NCBI GenBank assembly: GCA_949825025.1
Contig: OX463780.1
Span: forward strand, 34,390,979-34,454,978
Source of the DNA: Siphlonurus alternatus
Taxonomy: Eukaryota; Arthropoda; Insecta; Ephemeroptera; Siphlonuridae
DNA length: 64,000 nt
Direction of reading: 5' to 3'
Position 1 is the first letter of the stretch; every line of letters begins with the position of its first letter. The position numbers and the translations under genes are program-made. Below, piece by piece: positions 42,988-61,279 of the stretch. Under the pieces are notes generated by a model that had not been told where the DNA came from, did not search any database, and was given only the letters and a program-made list of their open reading frames with translations.

Positions 42988-42990
<3 letters not shown>
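40187..42990. other. AT-rich DNA after the LINE
   Basis: TGACGTCA at 40442 sits in GATTTTTGTTATAGTGACGT; a moderately complex patch spans 40190-40780. No gene outside the pocket at 41.2-41.5 kb. Confidence 0.5.
41205..41460. other. GC-richer pocket
   Basis: CpG-containing DNA (GTGGCGAGCGAGCTAGC, GGGGAGCAGCGCGCGTAC) between AT-rich stretches; no frame of note. Confidence 0.2.

Positions 42991-43029
<39 letters not shown>
42991..43029. repeat. (AG)n microsatellite
   Basis: About 19 units. Confidence 0.97.
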
Positions 43030-43031
<2 letters not shown>

Positions 43032-43482
43032 CCGCTCGGCAATTGTTTACAAAATACTATTGTTTCCTAAATTCAGGCAATTATGTCCTGCTTGGCATCG
43101 CTGCCTTCGTCACAGGAACATATAGAGTGAATGCCAGCCAAACTTAGTGGTGACCATGGTCTGCAGTAGAAATGTTCATATGTAATAATACAACTAGATG
43201 AACTACAGAAGAGAGATAGAGAGAAATTTAAAAGAAGGCACTCTTCCTGCAATGTATAATAGTACTCGTGAAGTCTAAAAACATGAATTAGAAAGTACTA
43301 CTTTTAATACAAGAAATATAATTCTAATGATCAAATAAATATTTCTAATTTCTAAAAATTTATTCAGAAATGTACACCTCATGGCTTAGAAATGTTCCTT
43401 TTTTCTCAACATATATCATATATATATATAATTATATATATATATATAACATTATATATACATAGTAAAATATGCACTCATG

Positions 43483-43682
43483 NNNNNNNNNNNNNNNNNN
43501 NNNNNNNNNNNNNNNNNNNNNNNNNNNNNNNNNNNNNNNNNNNNNNNNNNNNNNNNNNNNNNNNNNNNNNNNNNNNNNNNNNNNNNNNNNNNNNNNNNNN
43601 NNNNNNNNNNNNNNNNNNNNNNNNNNNNNNNNNNNNNNNNNNNNNNNNNNNNNNNNNNNNNNNNNNNNNNNNNNNNNNNNNN
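43483..43682. other. Assembly gap of 200 N
   Basis: Exactly 200 N, a placeholder length. The left flank ends GCACTCATG and the right begins CTCATGCACTG, so a short repeat or overlap may be hidden. Frames of X across it mean nothing. Confidence 0.99.
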
Positions 43683-44775
43683 CTCATGCACTGCTATGTC
43701 ATGCGTGAAGTAATTTCACAAAGCAACAGGATTTCTTATAATGTGTTATATATATTTTATGCTATAATCATGTAACATTGCATGCTTTATGAATTCATTT
43801 TTTAATCATACTACAAATTTGATTTATACATAAAAAAAAAAAGGAGACATTGTTTAACCGTTCAGAAGGTCAGTTTCACTCTATTTTCAGTGGGGGGACT
43901 GTGGAAAAAAAACGAGAAAAAAAAAAAAAAAAAAAACGGAGATGTTACTCCCTCGTATAGAGAGATTTGTAGAGATCCGTATAGCAGGCTGTATACTAAT
44001 TAAGCGATTATGTACCATTATGCATTTACTTACTTCTGACGCTTTTTATTATAATTAATTTCTTTTATTTCACTTAAGTCAGCAAATATCGAATTAATTC
44101 AATCAAGTAATTAATCTTTTCATTCAAAATTAATTTTTATATTTTCTTGAAAAAAATATAAAAAATAATCTCACAGCTGCACATATATTATTTATAATAC
44201 AAGGAAAAAAAAATGATTGATTTTTCTTCATCTTCTTCTTCTTTTGATAATGATGCTTTTCACACAGACACACAAAAAAGTTTGAATTGAAATAGACAAG
44301 CAGAAGGAATTTGATTGATTGAAAAATGGTCACAAGAATAAGCTTGGAATGATGTAAAAATCAGCTATACGAGGGAATTTGACGTTGCTCATATAATATA
44401 TAATCTAGTCTCTCCTTCATGAGCAGTTCTCTTCGTGACTTTACTACCAATTCGCTAATCAATCCGACTTGTTACTTGAATTCTCAATAACGAAGCTATA
44501 CGCCGCTACCATCATGCACCACCCTGCTATATATGAGCCATTCTCCCCAACTTTATACGTCAAATTCATCCCCTATTTCAAGTCTCTCCCTTATTGCATG
44601 AACCCCTCTCCCTTCCTCCTTTTTTACTTCCCCTATTCTCAGTTTAGCCTAATTCACACCATTATCCACGGTTTCGCTTGCCACCCTTAGTACTTTTGTT
44701 ACATTTTAGTGCTGAAGCGATATTTAGCATTGCCATTTTGCATTGCAAATATTTAGAATAGTTATAATGAGAGCA
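43683..44775. other. AT-rich DNA, no gene seen
   Basis: A runs at about 43917-43936 and a pyrimidine-rich patch at 44500-44690 only. Confidence 0.55.
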
Positions 44776-44900
<125 letters not shown>

Positions 44901-45156
44901 AAGAGCAATTAATTATTGTTATATAAATTTGATGTCACATATATAATTTCTTGGCTTTTCATTGATCAAAATCAATACTGCGTCATAATATTATATACTA
45001 TTAATACTATTTGATGTACCATTGCAAGAAACCACAGCTACATTATAATTATTATAAGCTTAAAAAATAAATATAAAATTTATTAGAGTTGTTGATATTA
45101 ATTTGTTGTATAGATTTTAGTGACTTTACAAATTATTTTATTATGATGAAAACATC

Positions 45157-45161
<5 letters not shown>

Positions 45162-45202
<41 letters not shown>
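45162..45202. repeat. Poly(A) run, 41 bases
   Basis: The longest homopolymer here. No retrocopy body is recognisable upstream. Confidence 0.95.
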
Positions 45203-45205
<3 letters not shown>

Positions 45206-45559
45206 AACAAAAATTAATTAAAACAAGCAATCTATAGTTGCAGTTTTGTATTTCTGCATGAAATCGAACTTTCTATAAAAAAATTATCAATCAAGAATAA
45301 AGTTTGGCAATCACAAAATTTATAATCTATAAAAATTATTGAATTTCTTTGAATCTGAATATTTAATCTGGAGAGAAGAATCATTTAATGTGTTAATATT
45401 ATAGTATACAATATAAATTAAAGTTGCGGAAAAAAAGATGGAAGGTGTTAAAACAATCGATTGATTGATTTGAATTATACAGATAAATTTAAAATATAAT
45501 AGCATCAATTGATTTCTTATTGATAAGGATATAATCTCCATATGTTAATATGTAACTAA

Positions 45560-45690
45560 ATGACTTGACACTTAGTGAATGGGATCCCCTTTTTGAGTCA
45601 CCCATTGAGCATTATGTATTAAAATGTATCACTTTGTATTATGTTCTTTTGCTCAATAAACATTTATATTATTATTATTATTATTATTAA
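45560..45690 (+). mobile_element. Possible LINE 3' end with (ATT)n tail
   Basis: CTCAATAAACATTTATATT is followed by about seven ATT units. AATAAA merging into a short tandem repeat resembles a LINE or transcript 3' end. A second signal of the same style, GAATAAACACATTT plus A-rich DNA, is at about 45990-46029. No ORF remnant was recognised. Confidence 0.3.
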
Positions 45691-46029
45691 ATGTTAAATG
45701 TGTTCTATTGTAATTTTATAACCTGCATCTGATTATCATTGTATATTTAATACTAAGCAAACAAATTGTTAATTTCATTTTTTTAATATGTGAAAACCTG
45801 AAGCCTGTGTCTATTGTCACAATTTGCTAATATTCTAAAAACTAATCTTGTAAAAAAAAATTTTTGTCATCTTTGCCATCTTGCCTAAAATTATCTAAAA
45901 ACTGACGTTCCCCCCGTTTACGAGTTTTCAAAACTTTTGGGGTGTATTGTAATAGTCTATGTAAAGTGTTATGTAATATATGTTCTTTTCTGAATAAACA
46001 CATTTAAAAAAAACATAAATAAAAAAAAA

Positions 46030-46134
46030 CACTACGTTCACATGACGGTGTTTAATATACGGATTCGTTGACGACGCGATAACATTATCCGTCGTCGACG
46101 AATGAGTATTAAACATCATCATGTAAACGTAGTG
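46030..46134. mobile_element. MITE with CACTACGTTCACATGA ends
   Basis: 105 bp; CACTACGTTCACATGA...TGTTTAATA faces TATTAAACATCATCATGT...ACGTAGTG. The GC- and CpG-rich centre contains GTTGACGACGCG and CGTCGTCGACGAA. A remnant lies at 55.9 kb. Confidence 0.82.
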
Positions 46135-46312
46135 AATATTAATTTGCTGCGATATTGTATACTATTCTTAAACTTTGTATCTTTTTACACTTTTAAACCT
46201 CGTATATAATTGCGTATTACTACACTATTATATGTATTGTTATTAATTATGTATTTATAATTATTGTTAAATTGAAAATTAAATTGCTGGTTATGTATAT
46301 ACATAAAATCTC

Positions 46313-46623
46313 AATGGAGTATTGTCCTCAATTTTTTTTATTGCATAAATGGATAGAGCGTGCAAAGTTATGCTACCCTGATTTTTTTCAGATTTTTTAG
46401 AGCCCGGGAAGTATTTTTAAAAAATTATTGAAAGTCCTTTTTGTGACGTCACGCGGCGACAAGTCCTATCTTTTTCTTAAAGAGCGGCGTCTCGTGACGT
46501 CACAAAAATAACTTTCAATAATTTTTTAAAAATAGTTCCCGGGCTCTAAAAAACCTGAAAAAAATCAGGGTAGCATAACTTTGCACCCTCTATAATAAAA
46601 AAATTGAGGTCAATACTCCATTG
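46313..46623. mobile_element. CRE-bearing inverted-repeat element, copy 2
   Basis: Ends CAATGGAGTATTG and CAATACTCCATTG; the arms match copy 1 almost base for base, with TGACGTCA at 46444 and 46495. Relative to copy 1 the centre is inverted (AAGTCCTATCTTTTTCTTAA), which for a palindrome means only a different orientation of the loop. The right arm lacks about ten bases near ATCCATTTCTGC. Confidence 0.9.
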
Positions 46624-48829
46624 TTTTGCGAATTTTATTTATTTTTTATTTTACGTAATCCTTTTTGGAAGTTTTTTGATATTATATTATAAAAATATAT
46701 TTATATGTACACACGTAACCATATGCATATAATATCCAATATCTATATAGTGTTTATTGAGGCCTTAGGGCTTTTATATTGAACGTGTGTTTCTTTTTTT
46801 TTTTTTTTTTAATTCTCAACATCCTTTTTATACACAATTTATACAATGTAATGTAGGAAACTTTTTTTTAGTTTTTTTAGTAAAAGACTTGCGTGAAACT
46901 TTGCCAGTAGCAATATATATGATCAGAAAAAAATAGCATGGCAAAACGAATAAGGTAAAGAAAGGTAAACTACATGGCATTTTGCAGAACAATTTGCTTG
47001 TTTAAGCCGCCAGGCCAATCGTTCAAACTCTTCTGTGTATCGTGTACGTATTTTTTAGTTAATTGAGATACTGTAAAACTTAGTAGAGAAGGCTTGTTAT
47101 TTAAAAACGATAAGAAAAACAAATAAAGGAAAATCTGTAAATTTACATCGTGCTGTTCATGTTTTTATACATTTTTTAAAAATTTTCATCACCTGAGGTA
47201 TATTGAGGCTTTTTATATATATAAAAAATTATGATGAAGTTAATACAAAGGAAAAAAAATAATGTATATACAATTCAGGCTATTGAATATACATTATATA
47301 TACTTTTCTCTCTATATATTAATTGGTCGTTAACAGTTTGATGCGAGAGTAAAAATGCTGTGTCATTGTTGTGTCACTTCGTGGTAATTTTCACATTTTT
47401 TTATAAAATTAAGGCAACCACCAATCGTCATATAGATGACAGTTTGAAGTAAAATTTCAATTAGTCATTGTTTGATAAGTTATATATACTGGAATATTTC
47501 ATTATATACCAGCAAAATTTGGTAAATTAATTTTAATGATTTCCATTGTTTATCTGATTGTTTATTAAAAATGTGCACTTTTTTATTATAAATGTTTAAT
47601 ATATTATAAGGGGCATTCACAAAGCCCTAAGGCCACATTTAGGGCTCCATAATTTAAAGCCCGATTTTAGGCATGCTTTTTAGATCCAAAATTTCTGGTC
47701 TTAAATTATCGAGCCCTAAATGTGGCCTTAAGACTTTGTGAATGCCCCTTATGTTTTCAAATTGTTATTTAATTATTTTCTACTAAATATCATTAAATTA
47801 AAACTGTTCAATATTTCTATTTCCATTTCAATTGATTTGAACTTTCATCTCAGAAGAAGAAGAAGCTGTCTGTAATTCATTCATTTATATTTAAAAATGA
47901 AGAATATACAATATATTAAAAGATATAAATTTATAAATTAAATTAAAAACTTTATTTTATATTTTTAAATCGTCCACAAAATATGTGATGGACTAGCTTG
48001 TATTGTTTGATGTTAAGTAAATTCTTTTAGATTTTTATTAATATATTTAATGATATTTAATAATCATAGAACTGAAAATTAAATTATTGTCCCAAAATCT
48101 AGACCAGAGATTTATATCTCTTATAATGTAATATATATAAATAAAAGAAAATAATTATTATTTTCATTTTATTTGTTAAAAAATAAAAATCGGTAACATA
48201 TCACATTTTCTAATGAATTCTATGAATCACTTCATCCAAGAATTCACCATGCCAGATAATTGTTAACAAATTGAAATGTGAGCATTTAACATTTTTTATC
48301 TATGTATTATATATATTTTTTGTTTTAAATTTTTCATGAGAATATATAAAAAAAAATATCCAATAGTTAAATATAAATGGGCGTTGGACAATTATAAAGA
48401 AATATATAAATTAAATAAAATACACATGTATAGACTGAACGAAACAAAAAAATAAACATTTACCAGTATACACTAATTGATGTAAAGAACATTGAATAAA
48501 AATAATAAAATATTTTGAATGTGAACGAGTTTCTACAAACAAAGTAATTAATTTTGTACGCTTGAATAAATTTAAATTATATATAATATTTATGTATGTA
48601 GAAAAATAATAGTGGTGAGGATTTTTTTTTTTTTTTTATTTGGTCTACTGGATGTGATTCTCGGAATAATTTGGTGTCTCTTTGATAAAGAGGGGGGACT
48701 ATCGGTCAGCGAAAGAGTGGAGCGAGAGGAAAAGGGAGGCGGCGGGTCCTGTGAAGCTTTTGCCTATTTGAACAGAATCTCGCGACAATGCAAATACACA
48801 TGAAGTAAGCAAGACAGCAGGCACAGAGC

Positions 48830-48833
<4 letters not shown>
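46624..48833. other. AT-rich DNA, no gene seen
   Basis: Besides the MITE at 47.6 kb, a small GC-richer patch at 48690-48780 precedes the AG array. Confidence 0.55.
47610..47748. mobile_element. MITE with GGGGCATTCACAAAG ends, diverged copy 3
   Basis: Arms GGGGCATTCACAAAGCCCTA and GGCCACATTTAGGGCTC are mirrored at the right; the inner part is unrelated to copies 1 and 2. Flanks ATAA / TTAT extend the symmetry and could include a TAA/TTA target duplication. Confidence 0.82.

Positions 48834-48925
<92 letters not shown>
48834..48925. repeat. (AG)n microsatellite
   Basis: About 46 units. Confidence 0.97.
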
Positions 48926-48928
<3 letters not shown>

Positions 48929-49831
48929 GAGAAAGAGAGGAGCCTAATGGAATGTAAACAATTAAGCATCTATGGGAAGCGATGAAATTAGAGGAGAGGT
49001 AAAAGAGGAAAAGAGGTGTACGAATAGAATATTGCGTTCAGCAAAAAGGGGGAAGATGAAATGAACAAAGGAATACTACCGACAAAATTGAATATTGCGC
49101 AAATATATTATTACATAATACGTACAGTTCCTATCTAAATATAATGATTTTCACACTATTATATATTTTTTTTGCAAGCTTTTGTTTAATATATAGTCCA
49201 ATGCCGGTCCAATCTTAAATTTAGAATTTAGTTGAATTTACTTTTATTTAAGTAAATTGAACAATTTTATTATCTTTGAATATATTTTATGAAGTATTGA
49301 TACTTTATTAATTTAAAGAAGAGACTCTATAATACTATTATTTTATATATATTGTATATAAAATATATAAGCAGTTATTAAAATCTCAGCTCAGCTCTAA
49401 AAATACCGTACTGAATCGAGAACTGTTTACTATAATATTACATATATATATAAGCCCAGTACGTACTGAATATCCCCTTTTTTTTTCATTATTTCACTGA
49501 TGTATAACCAAGAAAAAATATTATTATTATTATTGCAAGGTATAGGTTAAATGTGAATATTAAATTAATAAACATAATAATATGTTTATTATTATAATTA
49601 TATAATAATAATTATATATTAGTTTATATATAATTATGATTTATGATAATTTTCTTTCGTGTGTGTTTTTTATTGTATATTTTATACTATATATTGATTT
49701 TAACATGAACTCTAATTTACAATGTCCATTTTTATAAAAGAATTAGAAATATTATTTTAATTCCAAAATGATATACGTAAGCCTATCTTCCTTTTTCATA
49801 GAATAATAATTAAGTGTTATGTTAGTTACAC

Positions 49832-49836
<5 letters not shown>
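48926..49836. other. AT-rich DNA, no gene seen
   Basis: Nothing of note. Confidence 0.55.
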
Positions 49837-49871
<35 letters not shown>

Positions 49872-49883
49872 TATATATATATA
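49837..49883. repeat. (TA)n microsatellite flanking the 1.7-kb hAT-like element
   Basis: TA tract on the left; it continues at 51592-51606 on the right, so the element inserted into one TA array. Confidence 0.9.
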
Positions 49884-51591
49884 CAGTGGTGAAAGTAGTT
49901 TCAATCTCTTACCAGTGCGCCTCAGATAGAGGCCTGAAGGGCCAAAACCCCCGCCGGAGGCGCGATTATTTGGGAAAAAGGGGCGTGGCTTTATTTTTTT
50001 ATATTAAAAAGTGGTTTAAAATTCATTTATAACATTTGAATGCATATCTTCATTTTGAGTAAAATTAAATAATATTATCCAAACTTTGAAAAAAAAAAAA
50101 AAAAAAAATGCAATGAGTGATTGATTTTCGATCACATTAAAACATTGAATTCATAAAAAAAAAAAATTAAAAATATTATAGCTATATAGCTTTTAAAAAA
50201 ATTATTACGAAAGAAAATCCCTAGTGATTTAAATTCAAAGCACTTCGATCTTCATTGATCATATAACATTAGTATTTAATATAATAAAAATACTTTAGTT
50301 AACTCTTACGATTTAGGATGCTTTATAATTTAATCAAATACGTCAATTATTTAAAATTTAAATTAATATTTTGAATATGTCTCAAAAAAATTATTTGAAC
50401 AAAAATTAAAAAAAAACGCGAGAGAATTCTTTTTATAATTATAAATTTTAATGTTTATATTTGTTTCGGTAATTAATTTTTATTTACTCTAGATCTTGTA
50501 GCAATTATTGTTCCCCTTTGTCATCGATAGAAATTAAAATCTAGCCATATTAAATATGTTCCAAACGTCCAAACGTGCAGCCATCTCGGCCCTAATAGCG
50601 GCTGCATTTATCTATCTACTCTCTTCTAGCAATGCTTGCATGAGTCGCATTTTATGCATGTGACTAAATTTTTGTTACACTTATTCTTTACAAACTCATT
50701 TAAAAAAAAAAAAAAAATGAGAATAAAATTTTTTGTTTGCTTTTCTAAAAAATTCATTACTATGAAGAATTTTTTGAGACGAAGACTTAATTTTACTAAC
50801 CTAGCACTGACTGCGATTGATCTTCTATACGATCCCAAATCCTTTGCCCTAATTTTTTTAAACTCCTTGCGTAAATGAACCCTCTAAACCTCGGTGGGTA
50901 TGTGGGCCAGAAGAGGCACTCCCCCTTTGCCTCTTGACTTAATTGTAATTAAAAATTAATTTGAATAAAAATGTGTTAATTTTGTGCAATAAATGAGACA
51001 GAAAAAAAATGTAATAAAATTCGTGGTGTAGTATATATAACGCATCATCAGCAAAAGATGTTTTGAATCTATTTTAATTAATTTTATTAGTCATTCAAGA
51101 ATTAAAAAATACAATCAATATATATTGAAAGAAATTTAATACTATAGTAAATATCTATCTCTTCATAAAAATCGAAGATAAAATAGTCAACCCAGTAGGC
51201 CTACAGAAATTTAAATAAATTTAGAAAAACATTAAAAACTATTTCTATAAAAAAAAAATCGTCAGCTTGACATAGCTAATAAATAGTTGATAGTATGTGA
51301 ATAGTTGATTTTATTTTTTTATTTTTTCCTTTTAGGAGCTTTTTAACTCAAAAGAATTAAAGAGTAAATTAAATTTCGTGAGACAAAGGTACGAAGTATA
51401 AGAAAATTGTCATTCATTATTTGAGGATGATTAATGTTTTACAAAGTAACTTCTCTGATTTTGAAAATTTTATTAAAAATTATTGATTATTTTTAATAAA
51501 TTTCGATCAGTGTCTTACCAGTGCGCCACACTGGCGTCAAATGTCTTACCAGTGCGGCGCACTGGCGCGCACCGGCTTACTTTCACCACTG
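49884..51591. mobile_element. hAT-like element without visible transposase, 1.7 kb
   Basis: Termini are CAGTGGTGAAAGTA and TACTTTCACCACTG, perfect inverted repeats of 14 bp, with related subterminal TCTTACCAGTGCG motifs at both ends. It sits inside a (TA)n tract, so the flanking 8 bp TATATATA on both sides fits an hAT target duplication but is uninformative. A subterminal AAAAAGGGGCGTGGCTTT is shared with the element at 59336-60525. Open frames inside are short and show no transposase motif. Confidence 0.75.
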
Positions 51592-52396
51592 TATATATAT
51601 ATATATAATAAAGATTTCAAACGAAAATTAAAAATCAATTAATAGATTATTCATTATATTAATATATTGATTTGACTTTCAATTTTAAAATACACTGGCA
51701 TCATACGGTATATATTATACCAGAATTCTATACATTTTCTTTTAAATAATTTAAACTATATATTACATAAACTATAATTATTTATGCAGCTGCTATAAAC
51801 TTACTGTTAGCTGCGATGTCTTAGCTTTGACTTTGCTACTGACTCCTAAAACCCTTATAATTTTTTGCTGCACATGCCTTTATTTCAACCATTTCTTATT
51901 GCATTATTCTTACATGTCTTATATAATTTTTGAGGCATAAACAACTTCACAAACTATATGAGTCTATTATATAATATATGATGGTTTCACCAGAAGCAAC
52001 TGAAAGTTTCCAATATTATAATTAATAATAAATTATATTTTATAGCCTAAATTCAGGCTGCTGGGTGATGTACGTATACATTTGAATTTCAAAACTTTGC
52101 TAACCGCGGTGATAAATATTATAATTATATCATGGACATGTCGTCGATATAATCATATTAACTGAAGTTAATGCACTTTGCTCTGATTTTTCACTCTGAG
52201 GTTTATAGGCAACTCATCACAGAAGCCGCATTGAAGTAAGAAAAAAAATAAATAAAAAAGAAATTGATCGATCATATTATATGGACATTATGGACGAGAG
52301 AGATCTGCTGGATCACTAGCAGAGGGTCTCTGGATCACTATCATAATAGTAATAAAAGTTCAAATAAACAGCGCTGAAAAAATAAAATTGCTATAC
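51592..52396. other. DNA upstream of METTL13
   Basis: AT-rich; includes a short repeated GGATCACTA (52310, 52333). The METTL13 promoter should lie between about 52150 and 52511, but I see no TATA box. Confidence 0.4.
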
Positions 52397-52495
52397 CTCG
52401 CCATCTATGAATGTTTGTCCGAAGCTAACTCGCTTGAGTCGCTTGCCACCAGCTGATTTTTTCAATGCGCCATGTGTTGATGTCGATCTAAAACC
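52397..52495 (-). CDS. Candidate minus-strand exon with KRVSFG motif, next to the METTL13 start
   Basis: On the minus strand a pyrimidine-rich TTCTTGCGTTTTAG acceptor leads into 99 nt (33 codons, phase 0 at both ends, no stop) ending GAG|GTATAG. The peptide is basic and contains GGKRLKRVSFGQTF. RVSF is a protein-phosphatase-1 docking motif, and KRVSFG occurs in chromatin and kinetochore proteins such as Ki-67. I could not find neighbouring exons, so this is a suggestion. If real, a gene on the opposite strand overlaps the METTL13 5' end, because its acceptor tract lies 1-15 bases from the METTL13 ATG. Confidence 0.3.
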
Positions 52496-52511
52496 CTAAA
52501 ACGCAAGAAAT

Positions 52512-59020
<6,509 letters not shown>

Positions 59021-59030
59021 TTGTAAAAAT

Positions 59031-59036
59031 AATAAA
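59031..59036 (+). terminator. Poly(A) signal of METTL13
   Basis: AATAAA lies only 11 bases after the METTL13 stop codon, inside a run of A and T. If used, the 3' UTR would be very short. Further AATAAA-like hexamers may also serve. Confidence 0.5.
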
Positions 59037-59298
59037 AAAATGAAAATTTTTACATATGCAAACTATTAAGTATTTTTTTATATATCGTGCCACTGATTTG
59101 GACAATAATTCAATATAGTGAATGTCTAAGAACTACATACACATGCAGCTATATCTAATTTGAATACTCTTGATCAGGCGGCGGGGTATATATTATAATT
59201 GCATATATTTTCCTGGAAAGATTCTGTGTATTATAGATAGAAAATAATATATATCCAAAGTAAAAAGTGTGGCGCAGTGCGCTTGCATGACCAGGTCT
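59037..59298. other. Short intergenic stretch after METTL13
   Basis: AT-rich DNA with no frame or repeat of note until GTGGCGCAGTG at about 59269, which begins the 5S/SINE-like piece. Confidence 0.6.
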
Positions 59299-60545
59299 CG
59301 TCAGATCACCATTTGATGTTAAGTAACCCGGAGAGCAGGGTCGGTCTGGGGGTCGATGGCCCGCTCCGCGGGAGGGCCCGAAGGGCCCGGCCGTGGAGCG
59401 GGGGGGGGGGGGGGGGGGGGGAGTGGCCCGCCGCAGCCGCGAAAATTTTAGCAAAAGGGGCGTGGCTTTCTTTTTAAATTTTAATATGTTAAAATATAGC
59501 AAGGTTTCATTTATTGGGAAATTGAATTTGAGGATTTTTTTTTTTTTTTTTTTTTTAGTTACAGTTTAATATATTATTATATTTTTTTAAGTTAAAGTAA
59601 ATGATGATCTACGACCAAAAAATAAAATAAAAAAATAAAGAAACAGCTGAGTTAATATATTATTATTTTCTAAAAATAGTTCTAGTGCTCCTCCATAATG
59701 CAACCGAAATCCAAATAATTCAAATATCATATAGGTTCTATAAAATAAAATAAAAAAAAATCCAAAGTCAGAGAAAAAGCGTCTTACTTGACAAACATCC
59801 TCCATTTATTCACTTGAAAAAGTACACTGTTAGCCATAGGTGGTGTTCCATGGCTCGAGCTTTAACCAAAAACGTATAAAAAATATTTTTGCTCGGAGCA
59901 GTTTTTCTGTAAAAAAATCGAAAACATATGCCATAGTTAATATATGTTAATTCTCATATGAGTTTTCATTTATTTATTGATGGGAATACAGATTCGAAAA
60001 CATAATTATATTATATTTTTTAAATATTTTTTGGTTATAACTCGTATATGTCTATACTTCTTTTATATCGCATCATAATTAATGGTGTATTTTTTCGAAT
60101 TTTAATAGAGGGCCGGTGTTTGTTAGGTAGGCCCTACGCGTTTTTAATAATATTTGGAAGTTCTTTCTGGACAACCTATGTGAGTTAGAATTTTTGGATT
60201 CATGTCGTCCTAAAATTCAATACAAACTTTTTTTTTTTAAATAATGAAAATGTGAACTCGTTAGATATTCAAATATACGTCTATTTTTCTACAGTGCTTA
60301 ATTTCTTTTAAGTCGAATCCTCTCAAAGATATGTATGAATTGTAAAAGTTATATAATGCACAAAGTCAAGCGTGTCTTTTTGTCATATTACATAAAATAA
60401 TCATTGAAACACTTGATAAATTTTTGAATATTTTATAATTTCAGTAAAATTTCAAATTTTCTATGAGGCCCGGAGGGGGCCCGCTCCGCATTTGCGGAGT
60501 CAACTATATGGCCAGACCGACCCTGCCGGAGAGTGGTTAATTATT
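59299..60545 (+). pseudogene. 5S-rRNA-like fragment split by the hAT element
   Basis: Left part 59299-59335 includes TCTCGTCAGATCACC and GTTAAGTAAC; the right part resumes at 60534 with TGGTTAATTATTT. With the insert and one duplication copy left out, the order matches the middle of arthropod 5S rRNA (TCTCGTCCGATCACC, GTTAAGCAAC, TGGTTAGTACTT). The first 5S third and the end are not recognisable. The upstream GTGGCGCAGTG looks tRNA-like, so this may be part of a SINE rather than a 5S gene. Confidence 0.5.
59336..60525. mobile_element. hAT-type element without visible transposase, 1.2 kb, 8-bp target duplication
   Basis: Inverted ends CAGGGTCGGTCTGG and CCAGACCGACCCTG are flanked by a perfect 8-bp direct repeat CCGGAGAG (59328-59335 and 60526-60533). 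An 8-bp duplication with CAG...CTG ends is the hAT signature. The interior has a G run at about 59400-59421 and AT-rich DNA with no transposase frame. It lies between METTL13 and PREB and splits a 5S-like sequence. Confidence 0.88.
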
Positions 60546-60941
60546 TATTATAGCTTGCACTAATATTATACATTGGTAAAAAAAAAATACAGCATACATA
60601 TTATATTTATACAATTTTGACATAAGTAATTGGACCATTAATTTCAATAAACAATCTTATTTCCCATGGCACCCAGGGGTAAATCGATGGGCTTTTCTGG
60701 TTTCCCTTCATGGCTTTGGACCGCGCCATTAATTGCACGTCGACATCAAGTCCATTTTGACAAAAGCTAGCTGGCAGTATGGTGTCCATCCTGCATGGCT
60801 GACGAGGTTAATTTCCATGCATATATGCAGTCACAGCGAAATTTCGATGGAGTTTGATAAATATCTCCATAGAAAAATGCCAAGGTTATATATGCTCAAA
60901 TAAATATTGCAATGTTTTCAACTTATTTAAAAACTCGGTCC

Positions 60942-60942
<1 letters not shown>
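60534..60942 (-). other. Intergenic stretch with an unexplained 60-codon minus-strand frame
   Basis: At 60607-60789 the minus strand has an open frame from ATG, with ordinary amino-acid composition (it contains MARSKAMKGNQKS and YPWVPWEIRLF) and not the Phe/Leu-rich make-up of chance frames here. I recognise no family. It may be a decayed exon or mobile-element piece. Confidence 0.2.

Positions 60943-61026
<84 letters not shown>
60943..61026. repeat. (TA)n microsatellite upstream of PREB
   Basis: About 42 TA units ending about 250 bases before the PREB start codon. The stretch between it and the ATG (61027-61279) probably holds the PREB promoter and 5' UTR. Confidence 0.97.
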
Positions 61027-61027
<1 letters not shown>

Positions 61028-61217
61028 CTCTGTATTATTGTCAATGCTCAAAGTTTGGTCATGAGTTCTGAGAGTCGTGAGTTTTGAAACTTTTGAAGAT
61101 TTGGCGGCTCGTCTATTTTAGTTCTCATTTTTTAGCTATAGGTGGATAGGTGGCACTACTAAACAGAAAAGCCTAAAAAACAGCTGACATTAAAAATACA
61201 GATTACAAACTTTGGGC

Positions 61218-61224
61218 GACGTGG
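61218..61224 (+). promoter_or_regulatory. Possible UPR element (ACGTGG core) upstream of PREB
   Basis: GACGTGG lies 56 bases before the PREB start codon. ACGTGG is the core bound by XBP1/ATF6 in unfolded-protein-response promoters, and ER-export genes are common targets. One short motif can occur by chance. Confidence 0.25.
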
Positions 61225-61279
61225 AAGTAATGAGATTATTGAATATTTCTAAGTTTTCTCTTCAGTAAGACGTTAAAAA

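Noticed and set aside
43392..43775. Frames crossing the N gap
   Set aside because: They consist of undetermined residues.
59155..59502. 115-codon minus-strand frame with a Pro run
   Set aside because: Covers the G run and subterminal region of the hAT element; no transposase motif.
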